The position numbers and the translations under genes were made by a program. This document shows positions 39,748-48,369 of a stretch of DNA of 64,000 nt, piece after piece (within the stretch, counting starts at the first letter, position 1; each line of letters begins with the position of its first letter). The notes under the pieces were generated by a model, which saw only the letters and a list, made by a program, of their open reading frames with translations, was not told where the DNA came from and did no database searches. The stretch covers positions 1-64,000 of the forward strand of contig NZ_JAFCKW010000020.1 of assembly GCF_018129965.1 (NCBI RefSeq). Direction: 5' to 3'. This DNA comes from Bradyrhizobium diazoefficiens. GTDB lineage: Bacteria; Pseudomonadota; Alphaproteobacteria; Rhizobiales; Xanthobacteraceae.

Positions 39748-39780
39748 AAAAAAGGCCGCGCATCGTGCACGGCCTTTTCG
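39748..39780. terminator. Bidirectional terminator between the tadE pair and cspA
   Basis: AAAAGGCCG (39750-39758) and CGGCCTTTT (39770-39778) form a 9-bp stem with A/T flanks on both sides, placed between two convergent genes. It can stop both the pseudopilin transcript and cspA. Confidence 0.8.
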
Positions 39781-39819
39781 CTTGTTCGCTAGAACCATCC
39801 GGGCCAAGGGCCCGCAGGC

Positions 39820-40032
39820 TCAACCTGCGGCGCGGAGGTTGTCCGCTGCCGACTTGCCGGACCGGCGGTCGGCGACGATCTCGTAGGAGATCTTCTGGCC
39901 TTCGCGCAGCGAGCCGAGGCCGGCGCGCTCAACGGCGCTGATGTGTACGAAAACGTCCTGGCCGCCGTCGTCGGGCTGGATGAAGCCAAAGCCCTTGGTC
40001 GCGTTAAACCACTTCACGGTTCCCATGCTCAT
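39820..40032 (-). CDS. cspA: Cold-shock protein (CspA family)
   Basis: A 70-residue single OB-fold RNA-binding protein with RNP1 (KGFGFIQP) and RNP2 (VFVHISAV). It acts as an RNA chaperone. The start at 40032 has AAGGGA seven bases upstream; an ATG at 40026 is nearly as good. Codons upstream of 40032 do not fit the family. infA and rhlE lie next to it on the same strand, which suggests a shared role in translation at low temperature. Confidence 0.95.
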   Translation of the reverse strand: MSMGTVKWFNATKGFGFIQPDDGGQDVFVHISAVERAGLGSLREGQKISYEIVADRRSGKSAADNLRAAG

Positions 40033-40066
40033 GGGGTAGTCCCTTCTCAGATCACACAATGTCAGA

Positions 40067-40082
40067 GCCCGCTCGCGCGGGC
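40067..40082 (-). promoter_or_regulatory. Leader hairpin of cspA
   Basis: GCCCGC-TCGC-GCGGGC forms a 6-bp GC stem 35 bases upstream of the cspA start. It may be part of a structured 5' leader of the kind that controls cold-shock genes; this role is inferred. The remaining sequence to 40300 holds no gene. Confidence 0.3.
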
Positions 40083-40263
40083 AGGTTAGATCGAATTTTT
40101 GGAAGGGTCGTCAGCGTGTCTGAACCGGCTGTACCGGTGGATGCTAATGTCGTCCGGCCGAAAATCGATTAGCCCATTTTATTGGAATTAGAGCCCCAAA
40201 ACAATCCTGACGTGCACGATTTTTTGATCCGTCGTGGCTGCCACGGCGGATCAGAATACAGGC

Positions 40264-40290
40264 CAGAATTTTAGTTCCGCCATTGGCGGA
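40264..40290 (-). terminator. Possible weak terminator after infA
   Basis: TCCGCCA/TGGCGGA arms (40276-40290) around a single base lie 11 bases after the infA stop. On the minus strand they are followed by ACTAAAATTCT, which has few T residues, so termination would be weak. Confidence 0.3.
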
Positions 40291-40300
40291 CCGAAGCGGA

Positions 40301-40588
40301 TCAGCGGCGGCGGAACTGGCCACCGCGCTGTCCGGGACGGGGAGGTCCACCCACCCCACTGGGACGCTCGTCCTTGTGGCGGAAAATCAGTCGGCCCTTC
40401 TCGAGGTCATAGGGCGACATCTCCACCGTCACGCGGTCGCCAGCCAGCGTCTTGATGCGGTTCTTCTTCATCTTGCCGGCGGTGTAGGCAACGATCTCGT
40501 GCCCGGCGTCGAGCTGCACGCGATAGCGCGCGTCGGGGAGGATTTCTGTGACCAGTCCTTCGAACTGGATCAGCTCTTCCTTAGCCAT
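40301..40588 (-). CDS. infA: Translation initiation factor IF-1
   Basis: 95 residues. The first 72 or so are a standard IF-1 OB fold (AKEELIQFEGLVTEILPDA, YTAGKMKKNRIKTLAGDRV, SPYDLEKGRLIFR). A Gly/Pro/Arg tail of about 20 residues (ending GGQFRRR) exceeds the usual 72 residues. It occupies the ribosomal A site during initiation. It starts 23 bases after rhlE on the same strand, so a helicase-IF1 operon is likely. Confidence 0.95.
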   Translation of the reverse strand: MAKEELIQFEGLVTEILPDARYRVQLDAGHEIVAYTAGKMKKNRIKTLAGDRVTVEMSPYDLEKGRLIFRHKDERPSGVGGPPRPGQRGGQFRRR

Positions 40589-40611
40589 GAATGTCTCCAG
40601 GTCGTGGACGG

Positions 40612-42186
40612 CTAGTGCGAGTGGGGTTTGCGGTTCGGTTGGCTGTTCGGCCGACTCTCGCGGCGCAAAAAGGCCACGCCTTGTATCCCATCAGACGCCC
40701 CTGCGCTATGCGCGGAACGCTGTTCTGATCGGTCTGATGGCGCAGAATGTATCTTACCACCAGAGGGGCGGCGGCGTGACCCCTTTGAGTTGCTCGGGCC
40801 GCTGCCTGGCCGTCCTTCAGCATGCCGGGCGTCGCCGTGCCGGCCTTCACCGGGCCGTCCGTCGCCTTGCTTGACGGCGCTCGGACGGCGACCGTCAGCG
40901 TGTCTTTCGTCAGTGCGTCGTCCGTCGCCGTGGCGTCCCTCACCATGCCGCGCGCCTTGCGGACGCTGGCCCGGGCGGCCGCCCGGCCGGCCCTGGCGTT
41001 GCTGCGGCGGGGGAGCCCCCGCATCGCGGCGGCCGGCGTCGGTGCGGTGATCCTCACGCGCCAGCGTCACCTTGATCAGCCGCTCGATGTCGCGGAGATA
41101 GGCGAGTTCCTCGCCACCCGCGACCAGCGAGATCGCGGTGCCCTCCGCGCCGGCGCGCGCGGTGCGGCCGATGCGGTGCACATAGGTTTCGGGCACGTTG
41201 GGCAGATCGAAATTGATGACATGGGTGATGCCGTCGACGTCGATGCCACGGGCGGCGATGTCGGTGGCGACCAGCGTGCGGATTTGACCAGAGCGGAACT
41301 GGGCGAGAGTACGCTCACGATGGTTCTGCGACTTGTTGCCGTGGATGGCGCTGGCGGGAACGCCGGCCTTCTCCAGTGTCTTCACCACCTTGTCGGCACC
41401 GTGCTTGGTGCGGGTGAAGACCAGTGCGCGGTTGATCGGCTCGTCCTTCAGCAGCTTGGTCAGGAAGGCGGGCTTGGCCGAGAAGTCGACCTGGATGATG
41501 CGCTGGTTGATCCGCTCGGCGGTCGAGGAGACCGGGGTCACCGCAACGCGGACGGGGTCACGCAGCATGGCGTCGGCGAGTTCGGCGATGTCCTTCGGCA
41601 TGGTGGCCGAGAAGAACAGCGTCTGCCGCTTGATCGGTAGCTTGGCAACGATTTTGCGGATGTCGTTGATGAAGCCCATGTCGAGCATGCGGTCGGCTTC
41701 GTCGAGCACGAGGAATTCGACGCTTCCAAGCTTCAGCCCGTTGCTCTGCACGAGATCGAGCAGTCGGCCGGGCGTGGCGACCAGCACGTCGACGCCCTGC
41801 ATCAGGGAGCGGACCTGGCGGCCCATCGGCACGCCGCCGATGGCGAGCGTCGAGGACAGGCGGATGTGGCGGCCATAGGCGTTGAAGCTGTCGAGGATCT
41901 GGCCGGACAGTTCGCGGGTCGGCGAAAGCACCAGCACGCGGCAGGTCTTGGGCTGCGGCTTGATCCGGTTCTCGAGCAGGCGGTGCAGGATCGGCAGTGC
42001 GAAGGACGCGGTCTTGCCGGTCCCGGTCTGTGCGATGCCGACGACGTCCCGGCCGGTCAGCGCCGTGGGAATGGTCTGGGCCTGGATGGGGGTGGGGGTG
42101 ACGTATTTCTCTTCGGCGAGAGCACGCGCGATGGGTTCGGCGAGGCCGAAGTCCTGAAACGAATTCAAAAGGTGGGTTCTTTCCAT
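40612..42186 (-). CDS. rhlE: DEAD-box RNA helicase, RhlE type
   Basis: 524 residues. The Q motif is in TPIQAQTIP (residues 32-40), motif I is AQTGTGKT (52-59), motif II is LDEADRML, motif III is SAT, and motif VI is HRIGRTARAG. The core ends near residue 385. It is followed by a low-complexity tail of about 140 residues made of imperfect HGDGR/HAEGR/GRPG repeats, very rich in Arg, Gly and His, then an Arg/Ser/Asn end. Such tails bind RNA non-specifically. The start is taken at 42186 (MERTHLLNSFQDFGL); no clear ribosome site is visible and ATGs at 42210 and 42228 are open. Confidence 0.93.
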   Translation of the reverse strand: MERTHLLNSFQDFGLAEPIARALAEEKYVTPTPIQAQTIPTALTGRDVVGIAQTGTGKTASFALPILHRLLENRIKPQPKTCRVLVLSPTRELSGQILDSFNAYGRHIRLSSTLAIGGVPMGRQVRSLMQGVDVLVATPGRLLDLVQSNGLKLGSVEFLVLDEADRMLDMGFINDIRKIVAKLPIKRQTLFFSATMPKDIAELADAMLRDPVRVAVTPVSSTAERINQRIIQVDFSAKPAFLTKLLKDEPINRALVFTRTKHGADKVVKTLEKAGVPASAIHGNKSQNHRERTLAQFRSGQIRTLVATDIAARGIDVDGITHVINFDLPNVPETYVHRIGRTARAGAEGTAISLVAGGEELAYLRDIERLIKVTLAREDHRTDAGRRDAGAPPPQQRQGRPGGRPGQRPQGARHGEGRHGDGRRTDERHADGRRPSAVKQGDGRPGEGRHGDARHAEGRPGSGPSNSKGSRRRPSGGKIHSAPSDRSEQRSAHSAGASDGIQGVAFLRRESRPNSQPNRKPHSH

Positions 42187-42463
42187 GTCAAAAGCGAGCG
42201 GCCGGCGCATTCGGCGCGGCGCGCGCAAAAGGGTGTCGAGAAGACACCTGCGTGTTTGGGGTGTCGGATGGCTTGGGAGAGATGGGGCAAGCCAGAGGCC
42301 CGTAAGGGCTTAAGAACACGCGGCTCGCAACGGCCCCTTGATTCGCAAGAGGTCTCGCACACCCATATGGAACATTCAGGGGGCGCTTTCAAGGCAATGC
42401 GGGCGGAAACGACAGTCTTGGTGCCAGAATAGTTATGCCGGATTTTTAGACAGGCGCATCGAT

Positions 42464-42516
42464 TTGCTCAATTAGTCGCCCGCTTGCCGCGTCGGCATAC
42501 ATTTATCTTGCTCAAT
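42464..42516. repeat. Direct repeat TTGCTCAAT, 44 bases apart, upstream of urtA
   Basis: TTGCTCAAT occurs at 42464-42472 and again at 42508-42516, each followed closely by ATTA, in an AT-rich stretch. The spacing is about four helical turns, and both copies lie 85-135 bases upstream of the sigma-54 promoter, where an enhancer-binding activator would sit. They do not match the NtrC consensus. The rest of the 506-base interval 42187-42692 has no gene. Confidence 0.35.
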
Positions 42517-42599
42517 AATTAAGCAGAAGGGCTGTGGCAGAACTTGGATTGCGCTGTAATTACCTAGTCTGACCAATGGGTTGGCAGGTGCTCAGTCCA

Positions 42600-42615
42600 T
42601 GGCATGGTTTTTGCG
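42600..42615 (+). promoter_or_regulatory. Sigma-54 promoter of the urt operon
   Basis: TGGCATGGTTTTTGCG fits the -24/-12 consensus TGGCAC-N5-TTGC closely, with exactly ten bases between the invariant GG (42601-42602) and GC (42613-42614). It lies about 80 bases before the urtA ATG. This predicts control by RpoN and an activator such as NtrC under nitrogen limitation. Confidence 0.75.
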
Positions 42616-42692
42616 ATTCCATTAATCGCAGGCGGCCGTGGGGCCGTTTCGCAGCGTCTTTTTCACGTCTGCGTCAGGGAGATGATCGACTC

Positions 42693-44015
42693 ATGCTTAA
42701 GAAATCCACTCACGATATAGCGGCTTCATTTAGCCGCCGCGGCCTGTTCGCCGCGACCGCCGGACTGATGCTCGGCCTGGCTTCTTTGACCGGCGCGAAG
42801 GCCGCAGACGACACCATCAAGGTCGGTGTGCTTCACTCTCTCTCCGGCACGATGGCCATCAGCGAAACCACGCTGAAGGACACCATCCTCTTCCTGATCG
42901 ACGAGCAGAACAAAAAGGGTGGCGTGCTCGGCAAGAAGCTCGAAGCCGTCGTGGTCGACCCCGCCTCGAACTGGCCGCTGTTCGCCGAAAAGGCCCGCGA
43001 GCTGATCACCAAGGACAAGGTCGCGGTCGTGTTCGGCTGCTGGACGTCGGTGTCGCGCAAGTCGGTGCTCCCGGTTTTCAAGGAGCTCAACAACATCCTG
43101 TTCTACCCCGTGCAGTACGAGGGCGAGGAGAGCGAGCGTAACGTGTTCTACACGGGTGCTGCGCCGAACCAGCAGGCGATCCCCGCCGTCGATTATCTGA
43201 TGAAGGACGAGAAGGTGAAGCGCTGGGTGCTCGCGGGCACCGACTACGTCTATCCGCGCACCACCAACAAGATCCTGGAAGCCTATCTGAAGTCGAAGGG
43301 TGTCGCCCAGGAAGACATCATGATCAACTACACGCCGTTCGGTCATTCCGACTGGCAGACGATCGTGGCCGACATCAAGAAGTTCGGCTCGGCCGGCAAG
43401 AAGACCGCGGTGGTTTCGACCATCAACGGCGACGCCAACGTCCCCTTCTACAAGGAGCTCGGCAACCAGGGCATCAAGGCGAAGGACATCCCGGTCGTCG
43501 CGTTCTCGGTGGGTGAGGAAGAGCTCGCCGGCATCGACACCAAGCCGCTGCTCGGTCACCTTGCCGCCTGGAACTACTTCCAGTCGGTCAAGTCGCCTGA
43601 GAACGAGAAGTTCATCAAGGCGTGGCAGGCCTACACCAAGAACCCGAAGCGCGTGACCAACGATCCCATGGAAGCCAGCGTGATCGGCTTCAACATGTGG
43701 GTGAAGGCCGTCGAGAAGGTGAAGTCGACCGATCCGGACAAGGTGATCGACGCGCTCCCCGGCACCGAAACGCCGAACCTGACTGGTGGCGTGTCCAAGA
43801 TGCTGCCGAACCACCACATCACCAAGCCGGTGTTCATCGGCGAGATCAAGGCCAATGGCCAGTTCGATGTGGTCTGGAAGACTCCGGGCCTCGTGGCCGG
43901 CGACGCCTGGTCGAAGGAGCTCGATGGCTCCAAGGACCTGATTGGCGACTGGGTCGGCAAGAAGTGCGGCAACTTCAACACCAAGACCAACAAGTGCCTC
44001 GGTTCGGGCTCCTGA
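42693..44015 (+). CDS. urtA: Urea ABC transporter substrate-binding protein
   Basis: A 440-residue periplasmic binding protein of the branched-chain amino-acid/amide family. The signal region has SRRGLFAATAGLMLGLA and ends at AKAADD. The mature part starts TIKVGVLHSLSGTMAISETT, typical UrtA. The segments LPVFKELNNILFYPVQYEGE and GTDYVYPRTTNKILE fit UrtA closely. GGGAGA lies about ten bases before the ATG. It is the first gene of the urea uptake operon. Confidence 0.95.
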   Translation: MLKKSTHDIAASFSRRGLFAATAGLMLGLASLTGAKAADDTIKVGVLHSLSGTMAISETTLKDTILFLIDEQNKKGGVLGKKLEAVVVDPASNWPLFAEKARELITKDKVAVVFGCWTSVSRKSVLPVFKELNNILFYPVQYEGEESERNVFYTGAAPNQQAIPAVDYLMKDEKVKRWVLAGTDYVYPRTTNKILEAYLKSKGVAQEDIMINYTPFGHSDWQTIVADIKKFGSAGKKTAVVSTINGDANVPFYKELGNQGIKAKDIPVVAFSVGEEELAGIDTKPLLGHLAAWNYFQSVKSPENEKFIKAWQAYTKNPKRVTNDPMEASVIGFNMWVKAVEKVKSTDPDKVIDALPGTETPNLTGGVSKMLPNHHITKPVFIGEIKANGQFDVVWKTPGLVAGDAWSKELDGSKDLIGDWVGKKCGNFNTKTNKCLGSGS

Positions 44016-44043
44016 TCCGGATTTGACGCTTCACTGCACGACG

Positions 44044-44084
44044 GGAGAAGGCGGCGATCCCGCCGCCTTCTCCACCATTTTTTC
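44044..44084 (+). terminator. Strong hairpin terminator between urtA and urtB
   Basis: Arms of 13 bp (GGAGAAGGCGGCG and CGCCGCCTTCTCC) around ATCC, followed by ACCATTTTTTC. It lies 28 bases after the urtA stop and 18 before urtB. It likely lets most messages end after urtA, so that the binding protein is made in excess over the membrane parts. Confidence 0.8.
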
Positions 44085-44101
44085 TGCCGGGGTCATTCAC
44101 A

Positions 44102-45709
44102 GTGCTAGTCAATTTGCCCGCCCGCCTCCGTACGCTTCTGCTTTCGCTGGTTTTGATTGCGTTCGCGTTGCCGGCCTTCGCCGGTCCGTTCGAGGATGCG
44201 ATCGCCAAATTCGCCAATGACGATTATTCGGACACGGAAGAGGCGATCGGCGTGGTCGCGAGCAGCGGCAATCCGCTGGCCTTCCCCATCATCAGCGCGC
44301 TCCAGGACGGCCGGCTCATGGCCGACTCTGATAGCAAGAAAGTTTACGTCACCGGCGCCGACGGAAAGTCGATCGATGCGGCGACCGGCCAGCCCGTGGA
44401 CAGCGTCCCCGACAGCGCGAGCGCGGTCCGCCTCAACAACCGCCTGCGCCGCAGCGTCGATGCTGCGATCGGCAGTCTGACGCTGCAGTCTCCGGACATC
44501 GCGACGCGCCTGCAGGCCGCGCAATCCGTCTTCAAGTCGCACGAGGAGACCGCGCTCGAGGCGGTCGACGGCGCGCTTGCCAAGGAGACCAACAAATCCG
44601 TCAAGGCTGCGCTGGGCGACGCCCGTGCGGCGATCCTGCTGTTCAAACCCGACGCTTCCGAGGTCGAGAAGCTCGAAGCGGTCGCGACCCTCAAGGCGCG
44701 CGGCGACCAGGAGGCAATGGCGCTGCTCACCGGCATGGGGGATCAGCCGGCATCCGTGGCCAAGGCCGCTGCAAGCGCAATCGGCTCGATCCAGAGTTCG
44801 CTCGCGGTCTGGTCCACGGTTCAGAATGCCTGGTACGGTCTCTCGCTCGGCTCGGTGCTGCTGCTCGCCGCGATCGGCCTCGCCATCACCTTCGGCGTCA
44901 TGGGCGTCATCAACATGGCGCATGGCGAGATGGTGATGATCGGCGCCTACACCACCTTCGTGGTGCAGGAGGTGATCCGCACCCGCTATCCCGGCCTGTT
45001 CGATTATTCGCTGCTGATCGCCGTGCCACTCGCGTTTCTCGTCGCAGGCGCCATCGGCGTGCTGATCGAGCGCAGCATCATCCGCTTCCTCTACGGTCGT
45101 CCGCTGGAAACGCTGCTCGCGACCTGGGGCCTGTCGCTGGTGCTCCAGCAGGCGGTTCGCACCATGTTCGGCCCGACCAATCGCGAGGTCGGCAATCCCT
45201 CCTGGATGAGCGGCGCGTTCGAACTCGGTCAGATCACCATCACCTATAACAGGCTCTGGATCCTCGTCTTCACGCTCGCGGTGTTCGCGGTCCTGCTGGC
45301 GATGCTGCGCTACACCGCGCTCGGCCTCGAGATGCGCGCGGTCACGCAAAATCGCCGCATGGCGGCATCGATGGGCATCGCCACCTCTCGCGTCGATGCG
45401 CTGACCTTCGGTCTCGGTTCGGGTATTGCGGGCATCGCTGGCGTCGCGCTGTCGCAGATCGACAATGTCAGCCCCAATCTCGGCCAGAGCTACATCATCG
45501 ACAGTTTCATGGTCGTGGTGTTCGGCGGCGTCGGCAATCTCTGGGGCACGCTGGTCGGCGCCTTCACGCTGGGCATCGCCAACAAGTTCCTGGAGCCGGT
45601 TGCCGGCGCCGTGCTCGGCAAGATCGCGATCCTGGTTCTCATCATCCTGTTCATTCAAAAGCGCCCGCGCGGATTGTTCGCGCTCAAGGGCCGTGCGGTG
45701 GAAGCATGA
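44102..45709 (+). CDS. urtB: Urea ABC transporter permease UrtB
   Basis: 535 residues. A signal-like N-terminus (LLLSLVLIAFALPAFAGPF) leads a periplasmic alpha-helical region of about 210 residues (ATRLQAAQSVFKSHEETA; EVEKLEAVATLKARGDQEA) peculiar to UrtB. A LivH-type permease with GVMGVINMAHGEMVMIGAY follows from about residue 240. The start is a GTG at 44102. The stop overlaps urtC (ATGA). Confidence 0.94.
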   Translation: MLVNLPARLRTLLLSLVLIAFALPAFAGPFEDAIAKFANDDYSDTEEAIGVVASSGNPLAFPIISALQDGRLMADSDSKKVYVTGADGKSIDAATGQPVDSVPDSASAVRLNNRLRRSVDAAIGSLTLQSPDIATRLQAAQSVFKSHEETALEAVDGALAKETNKSVKAALGDARAAILLFKPDASEVEKLEAVATLKARGDQEAMALLTGMGDQPASVAKAAASAIGSIQSSLAVWSTVQNAWYGLSLGSVLLLAAIGLAITFGVMGVINMAHGEMVMIGAYTTFVVQEVIRTRYPGLFDYSLLIAVPLAFLVAGAIGVLIERSIIRFLYGRPLETLLATWGLSLVLQQAVRTMFGPTNREVGNPSWMSGAFELGQITITYNRLWILVFTLAVFAVLLAMLRYTALGLEMRAVTQNRRMAASMGIATSRVDALTFGLGSGIAGIAGVALSQIDNVSPNLGQSYIIDSFMVVVFGGVGNLWGTLVGAFTLGIANKFLEPVAGAVLGKIAILVLIILFIQKRPRGLFALKGRAVEA

Positions 45710-46881
45710 CCCCTCACATGCTGACGCGATCGCTGGACCGCGGCGCGACCATCTTCCTCGCCATCGTTGCGGCGTGCGGCATCCTCATCCCGCTCTCCAA
45801 CCTGCTGCTGCCGGCGGGCTCCTTTCTGCAGGTGCCGACCTATCTGGTCGCGCTCTGGGGCAAATATGTCTGCTACGCCATCCTGGCGCTGGCGATCGAC
45901 CTGATCTGGGGCTATTGCGGCATCCTCTCGCTCGGCCACGGCGCATTCTTCGCGCTCGGCGGCTACGCCATGGGCATGTATCTCATGCGGCAGATCGGAA
46001 CCCGCGGCGTCTACGGCAATCCCATCCTGCCCGACTTCATGGTGTTCCTGAACTATTCGAAGTTGCCCTGGTACTGGTACGGCTTCGACATGTTCTGGTT
46101 CGCGGCGCTGATGGTGCTGGTCGTGCCTGGCCTGCTCGCTTTCTGCTTCGGCTGGCTCGCCTTCCGCTCGCGCGTCACCGGCGTCTATCTGTCGATCATC
46201 ACGCAGGCGATGACCTATGCGCTGCTGCTCGCCTTCTTCCGCAACGATTTCGGCTTCGGCGGTAACAACGGGCTGACCGACTTCAAGGACATCCTGGGCT
46301 TCAACGTGCAGGCAGAAGGCACCCGTGCCGCGCTGTTCGCGCTGAGCTGCCTCGCGCTGATTCTCGCCTTCCTGATCTGCCGCTCCGTCGTGTCCTCCAA
46401 GCTCGGCAAGGTGCTGATCGCCATCCGCGACGCGGAGTCACGCAGCCGGTTCCTCGGTTACCGCGTCGAATCCTACAAGCTGTTCGTGTTCACGCTGTCG
46501 GCCTGCATGGCCGGTGTCGCCGGCGCGCTCTACGTGCCGCAGGTCGGCATCATCAATCCGAGCGAATTCGCGCCGGGAAATTCGATCGAGGCAGTGATCT
46601 GGGTCGCGGTCGGCGGCCGCGGTACGCTGATCGGGGCGGCGCTCGGCGCCGTCGTCGTCAACTACGCCAAGACGTTCTTCACATCGGGCATGCTTGCGCC
46701 CTACTGGCTGTTCATGCTGGGCGCGCTGTTCATCCTGGTGACGCTGCTGCTGCCGAAGGGCATCGTCGGCACCTTCAATTCCTGGTGGGACCAGTCGAAG
46801 GAAAATCGCGCCGCGACCGCGGCGAGCGCTGCAGCCGAAGACGGCGTCACCGAACCTGACATGGCGGAGTCGGCGCAATGA
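45706..46881 (+). CDS. urtC: Urea ABC transporter permease UrtC
   Basis: A 391-residue LivM-type permease with multiple helices. The segments DLIWGYCGILSLGHGAFFAL and AIRDAESRSRFLGYRVESYK (the ATPase-contact loop) are diagnostic. A charged C-terminal tail rich in Ala and Glu follows the last helix. It overlaps urtB upstream and urtD downstream, both as ATGA. Confidence 0.95.
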   Translation: MTPHMLTRSLDRGATIFLAIVAACGILIPLSNLLLPAGSFLQVPTYLVALWGKYVCYAILALAIDLIWGYCGILSLGHGAFFALGGYAMGMYLMRQIGTRGVYGNPILPDFMVFLNYSKLPWYWYGFDMFWFAALMVLVVPGLLAFCFGWLAFRSRVTGVYLSIITQAMTYALLLAFFRNDFGFGGNNGLTDFKDILGFNVQAEGTRAALFALSCLALILAFLICRSVVSSKLGKVLIAIRDAESRSRFLGYRVESYKLFVFTLSACMAGVAGALYVPQVGIINPSEFAPGNSIEAVIWVAVGGRGTLIGAALGAVVVNYAKTFFTSGMLAPYWLFMLGALFILVTLLLPKGIVGTFNSWWDQSKENRAATAASAAAEDGVTEPDMAESAQ

Positions 46882-47639
46882 ACGTCATGGACACCCGCGC
46901 GACCTCCGCGATGCTCTATCTCGACGGCGTGCACGTCTCGTTCGACGGCTTCCACGCCATCAACAATCTGTCGCTGACGCTCGAGCCCGGCGAGATGCGC
47001 GCCATCATCGGTCCGAACGGTGCCGGCAAGACCACGATGATGGACATCATCACCGGCAAGACCAAGCCCGACGAGGGAGTGGTGCTGTTCGATGGCGTCA
47101 CCGACCTCACGCGGCTCGACGAGACCCGCATCGCCGAGCTCGGCATCGGCCGCAAATTCCAGAAGCCGACCGTGTTCGAGAGCCAGACGGTTCAGGACAA
47201 CCTCCTGCTCGCGCTCAATGTCGATCACAGCGTCAAGGGCACGCTGTTCTGGCGCGGTAGCAAGGCCGAGTCCGAGAGTATCGACAAGGTGCTGGAGACC
47301 ATCCGCCTCACCGAGGCGCGTAACCGCCTCGCCGGCAGCCTCAGCCACGGCCAGAAACAGTGGCTCGAGATCGGCATGCTGCTCGCTCAGGACCCGAAGC
47401 TGCTGCTGGTCGACGAGCCCGTCGCCGGCATGACCGACGTCGAGACGCATCTCACCGCCGAACTGTTGAAAGAGATCAACAAGACCCACACCGTGATGGT
47501 GGTCGAGCATGACATGACGTTCGTGCGCGAGCTCGGCGTCAAGGTGACGTGCCTGCACGAAGGTACCGTGCTTGCGGAGGGAACCATCGACCAGGTCTCG
47601 TCCAACGAGCGGGTCATCGAAGTGTATTTGGGGCGCTGA
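46878..47639 (+). CDS. urtD: Urea ABC transporter ATPase UrtD
   Basis: A 253-residue LivG-type ATPase. Walker A is GPNGAGKTTMMD, the signature is LSHGQKQWLEIGM, and Walker B is KLLLVDEPVAGM. The start overlaps the urtC stop; the first ATG gives a short leader before LYLDGVHVSFDGF. It works with UrtE as the ATPase pair. Confidence 0.95.
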   Translation: MNVMDTRATSAMLYLDGVHVSFDGFHAINNLSLTLEPGEMRAIIGPNGAGKTTMMDIITGKTKPDEGVVLFDGVTDLTRLDETRIAELGIGRKFQKPTVFESQTVQDNLLLALNVDHSVKGTLFWRGSKAESESIDKVLETIRLTEARNRLAGSLSHGQKQWLEIGMLLAQDPKLLLVDEPVAGMTDVETHLTAELLKEINKTHTVMVVEHDMTFVRELGVKVTCLHEGTVLAEGTIDQVSSNERVIEVYLGR

Positions 47640-47642
47640 GCA

Positions 47643-48338
47643 ATGCTTGAGGTCAAGGACATCAACCTGTTCTACGGCGCGGCGCAGGCGCTGCGCGGCG
47701 TCTCAATCGCCGCAGAGCCCGGCAAGGTCACGTGCGTGCTCGGGCGCAACGGCGTCGGCAAGACCTCGCTGCTGCGCGCCATGGTCGGGCAGTACCCGAT
47801 CTCCTCGGGCGCGATCGTGTTCGACGGCAGCGACATCTCGGGCCTGAAGCCCTATGAGCGGGCGCGCAAGGGCATCGGCTTCGTGCCGCAGGGCCGCGAG
47901 ATATTTCCGCTGCTGACGGTCGAGGAGAACCTCAAGACCGGCTTTGGTCCGCTCAGGCGCGAAGACAAGCACATCCCCGATGACGTGTTTTCACTGTTTC
48001 CGGTGTTGCAATCCATGCTCGGCCGGCGCGGAGGCGATCTCTCCGGCGGCCAGCAGCAGCAGCTGGCGATCGGGCGCGCCCTCGTGATGCGGCCGAAGCT
48101 GCTCCTGCTCGACGAGCCCACCGAAGGCATCCAGCCCTCGATCATCAAGGATATCGGCCGAGCCATTTCGTATCTGCGTAACCTCGGCAGCATCGCGATC
48201 GTGCTGGTCGAACAATATCTCGACTTTGCCTGCGAACTCGGCGACAGTTTCGCCGTGATGGATCGCGGCGCGGTGAAGTTCACCTGCGACCGATCCAATC
48301 TCGATCCGGCCGAAATCAGCCGCCAGATGGCGCTGTAA
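47643..48338 (+). CDS. urtE: Urea ABC transporter ATPase UrtE
   Basis: A 231-residue LivF-type ATPase. Walker A is GRNGVGKTSLLR, the signature is LSGGQQQQLAIGR, and Walker B is LLLLDEPTEGIQP. It starts 3 bases after urtD and is followed 31 bases later by ureD, so uptake and urease genes probably share transcripts. Confidence 0.95.
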   Translation: MLEVKDINLFYGAAQALRGVSIAAEPGKVTCVLGRNGVGKTSLLRAMVGQYPISSGAIVFDGSDISGLKPYERARKGIGFVPQGREIFPLLTVEENLKTGFGPLRREDKHIPDDVFSLFPVLQSMLGRRGGDLSGGQQQQLAIGRALVMRPKLLLLDEPTEGIQPSIIKDIGRAISYLRNLGSIAIVLVEQYLDFACELGDSFAVMDRGAVKFTCDRSNLDPAEISRQMAL

Positions 48339-48369
48339 GTCATTCTGCCGCGACCGGCTGGGGAGGCGG

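Noticed and set aside
40620..41060. Short tandem repeats as a CRISPR array
   Set aside because: The repeats are in frame inside the RhlE coding sequence, with no uniform spacers and no cas genes.
42430..42600. NtrC binding sites before the sigma-54 promoter
   Set aside because: No GCAC-N-GTGC type dyad was found; only the TTGCTCAAT repeat is evident.
42726..45658. Minus-strand frames opposite urtA and urtB
   Set aside because: Same antisense codon effect; no start signals or family motifs.
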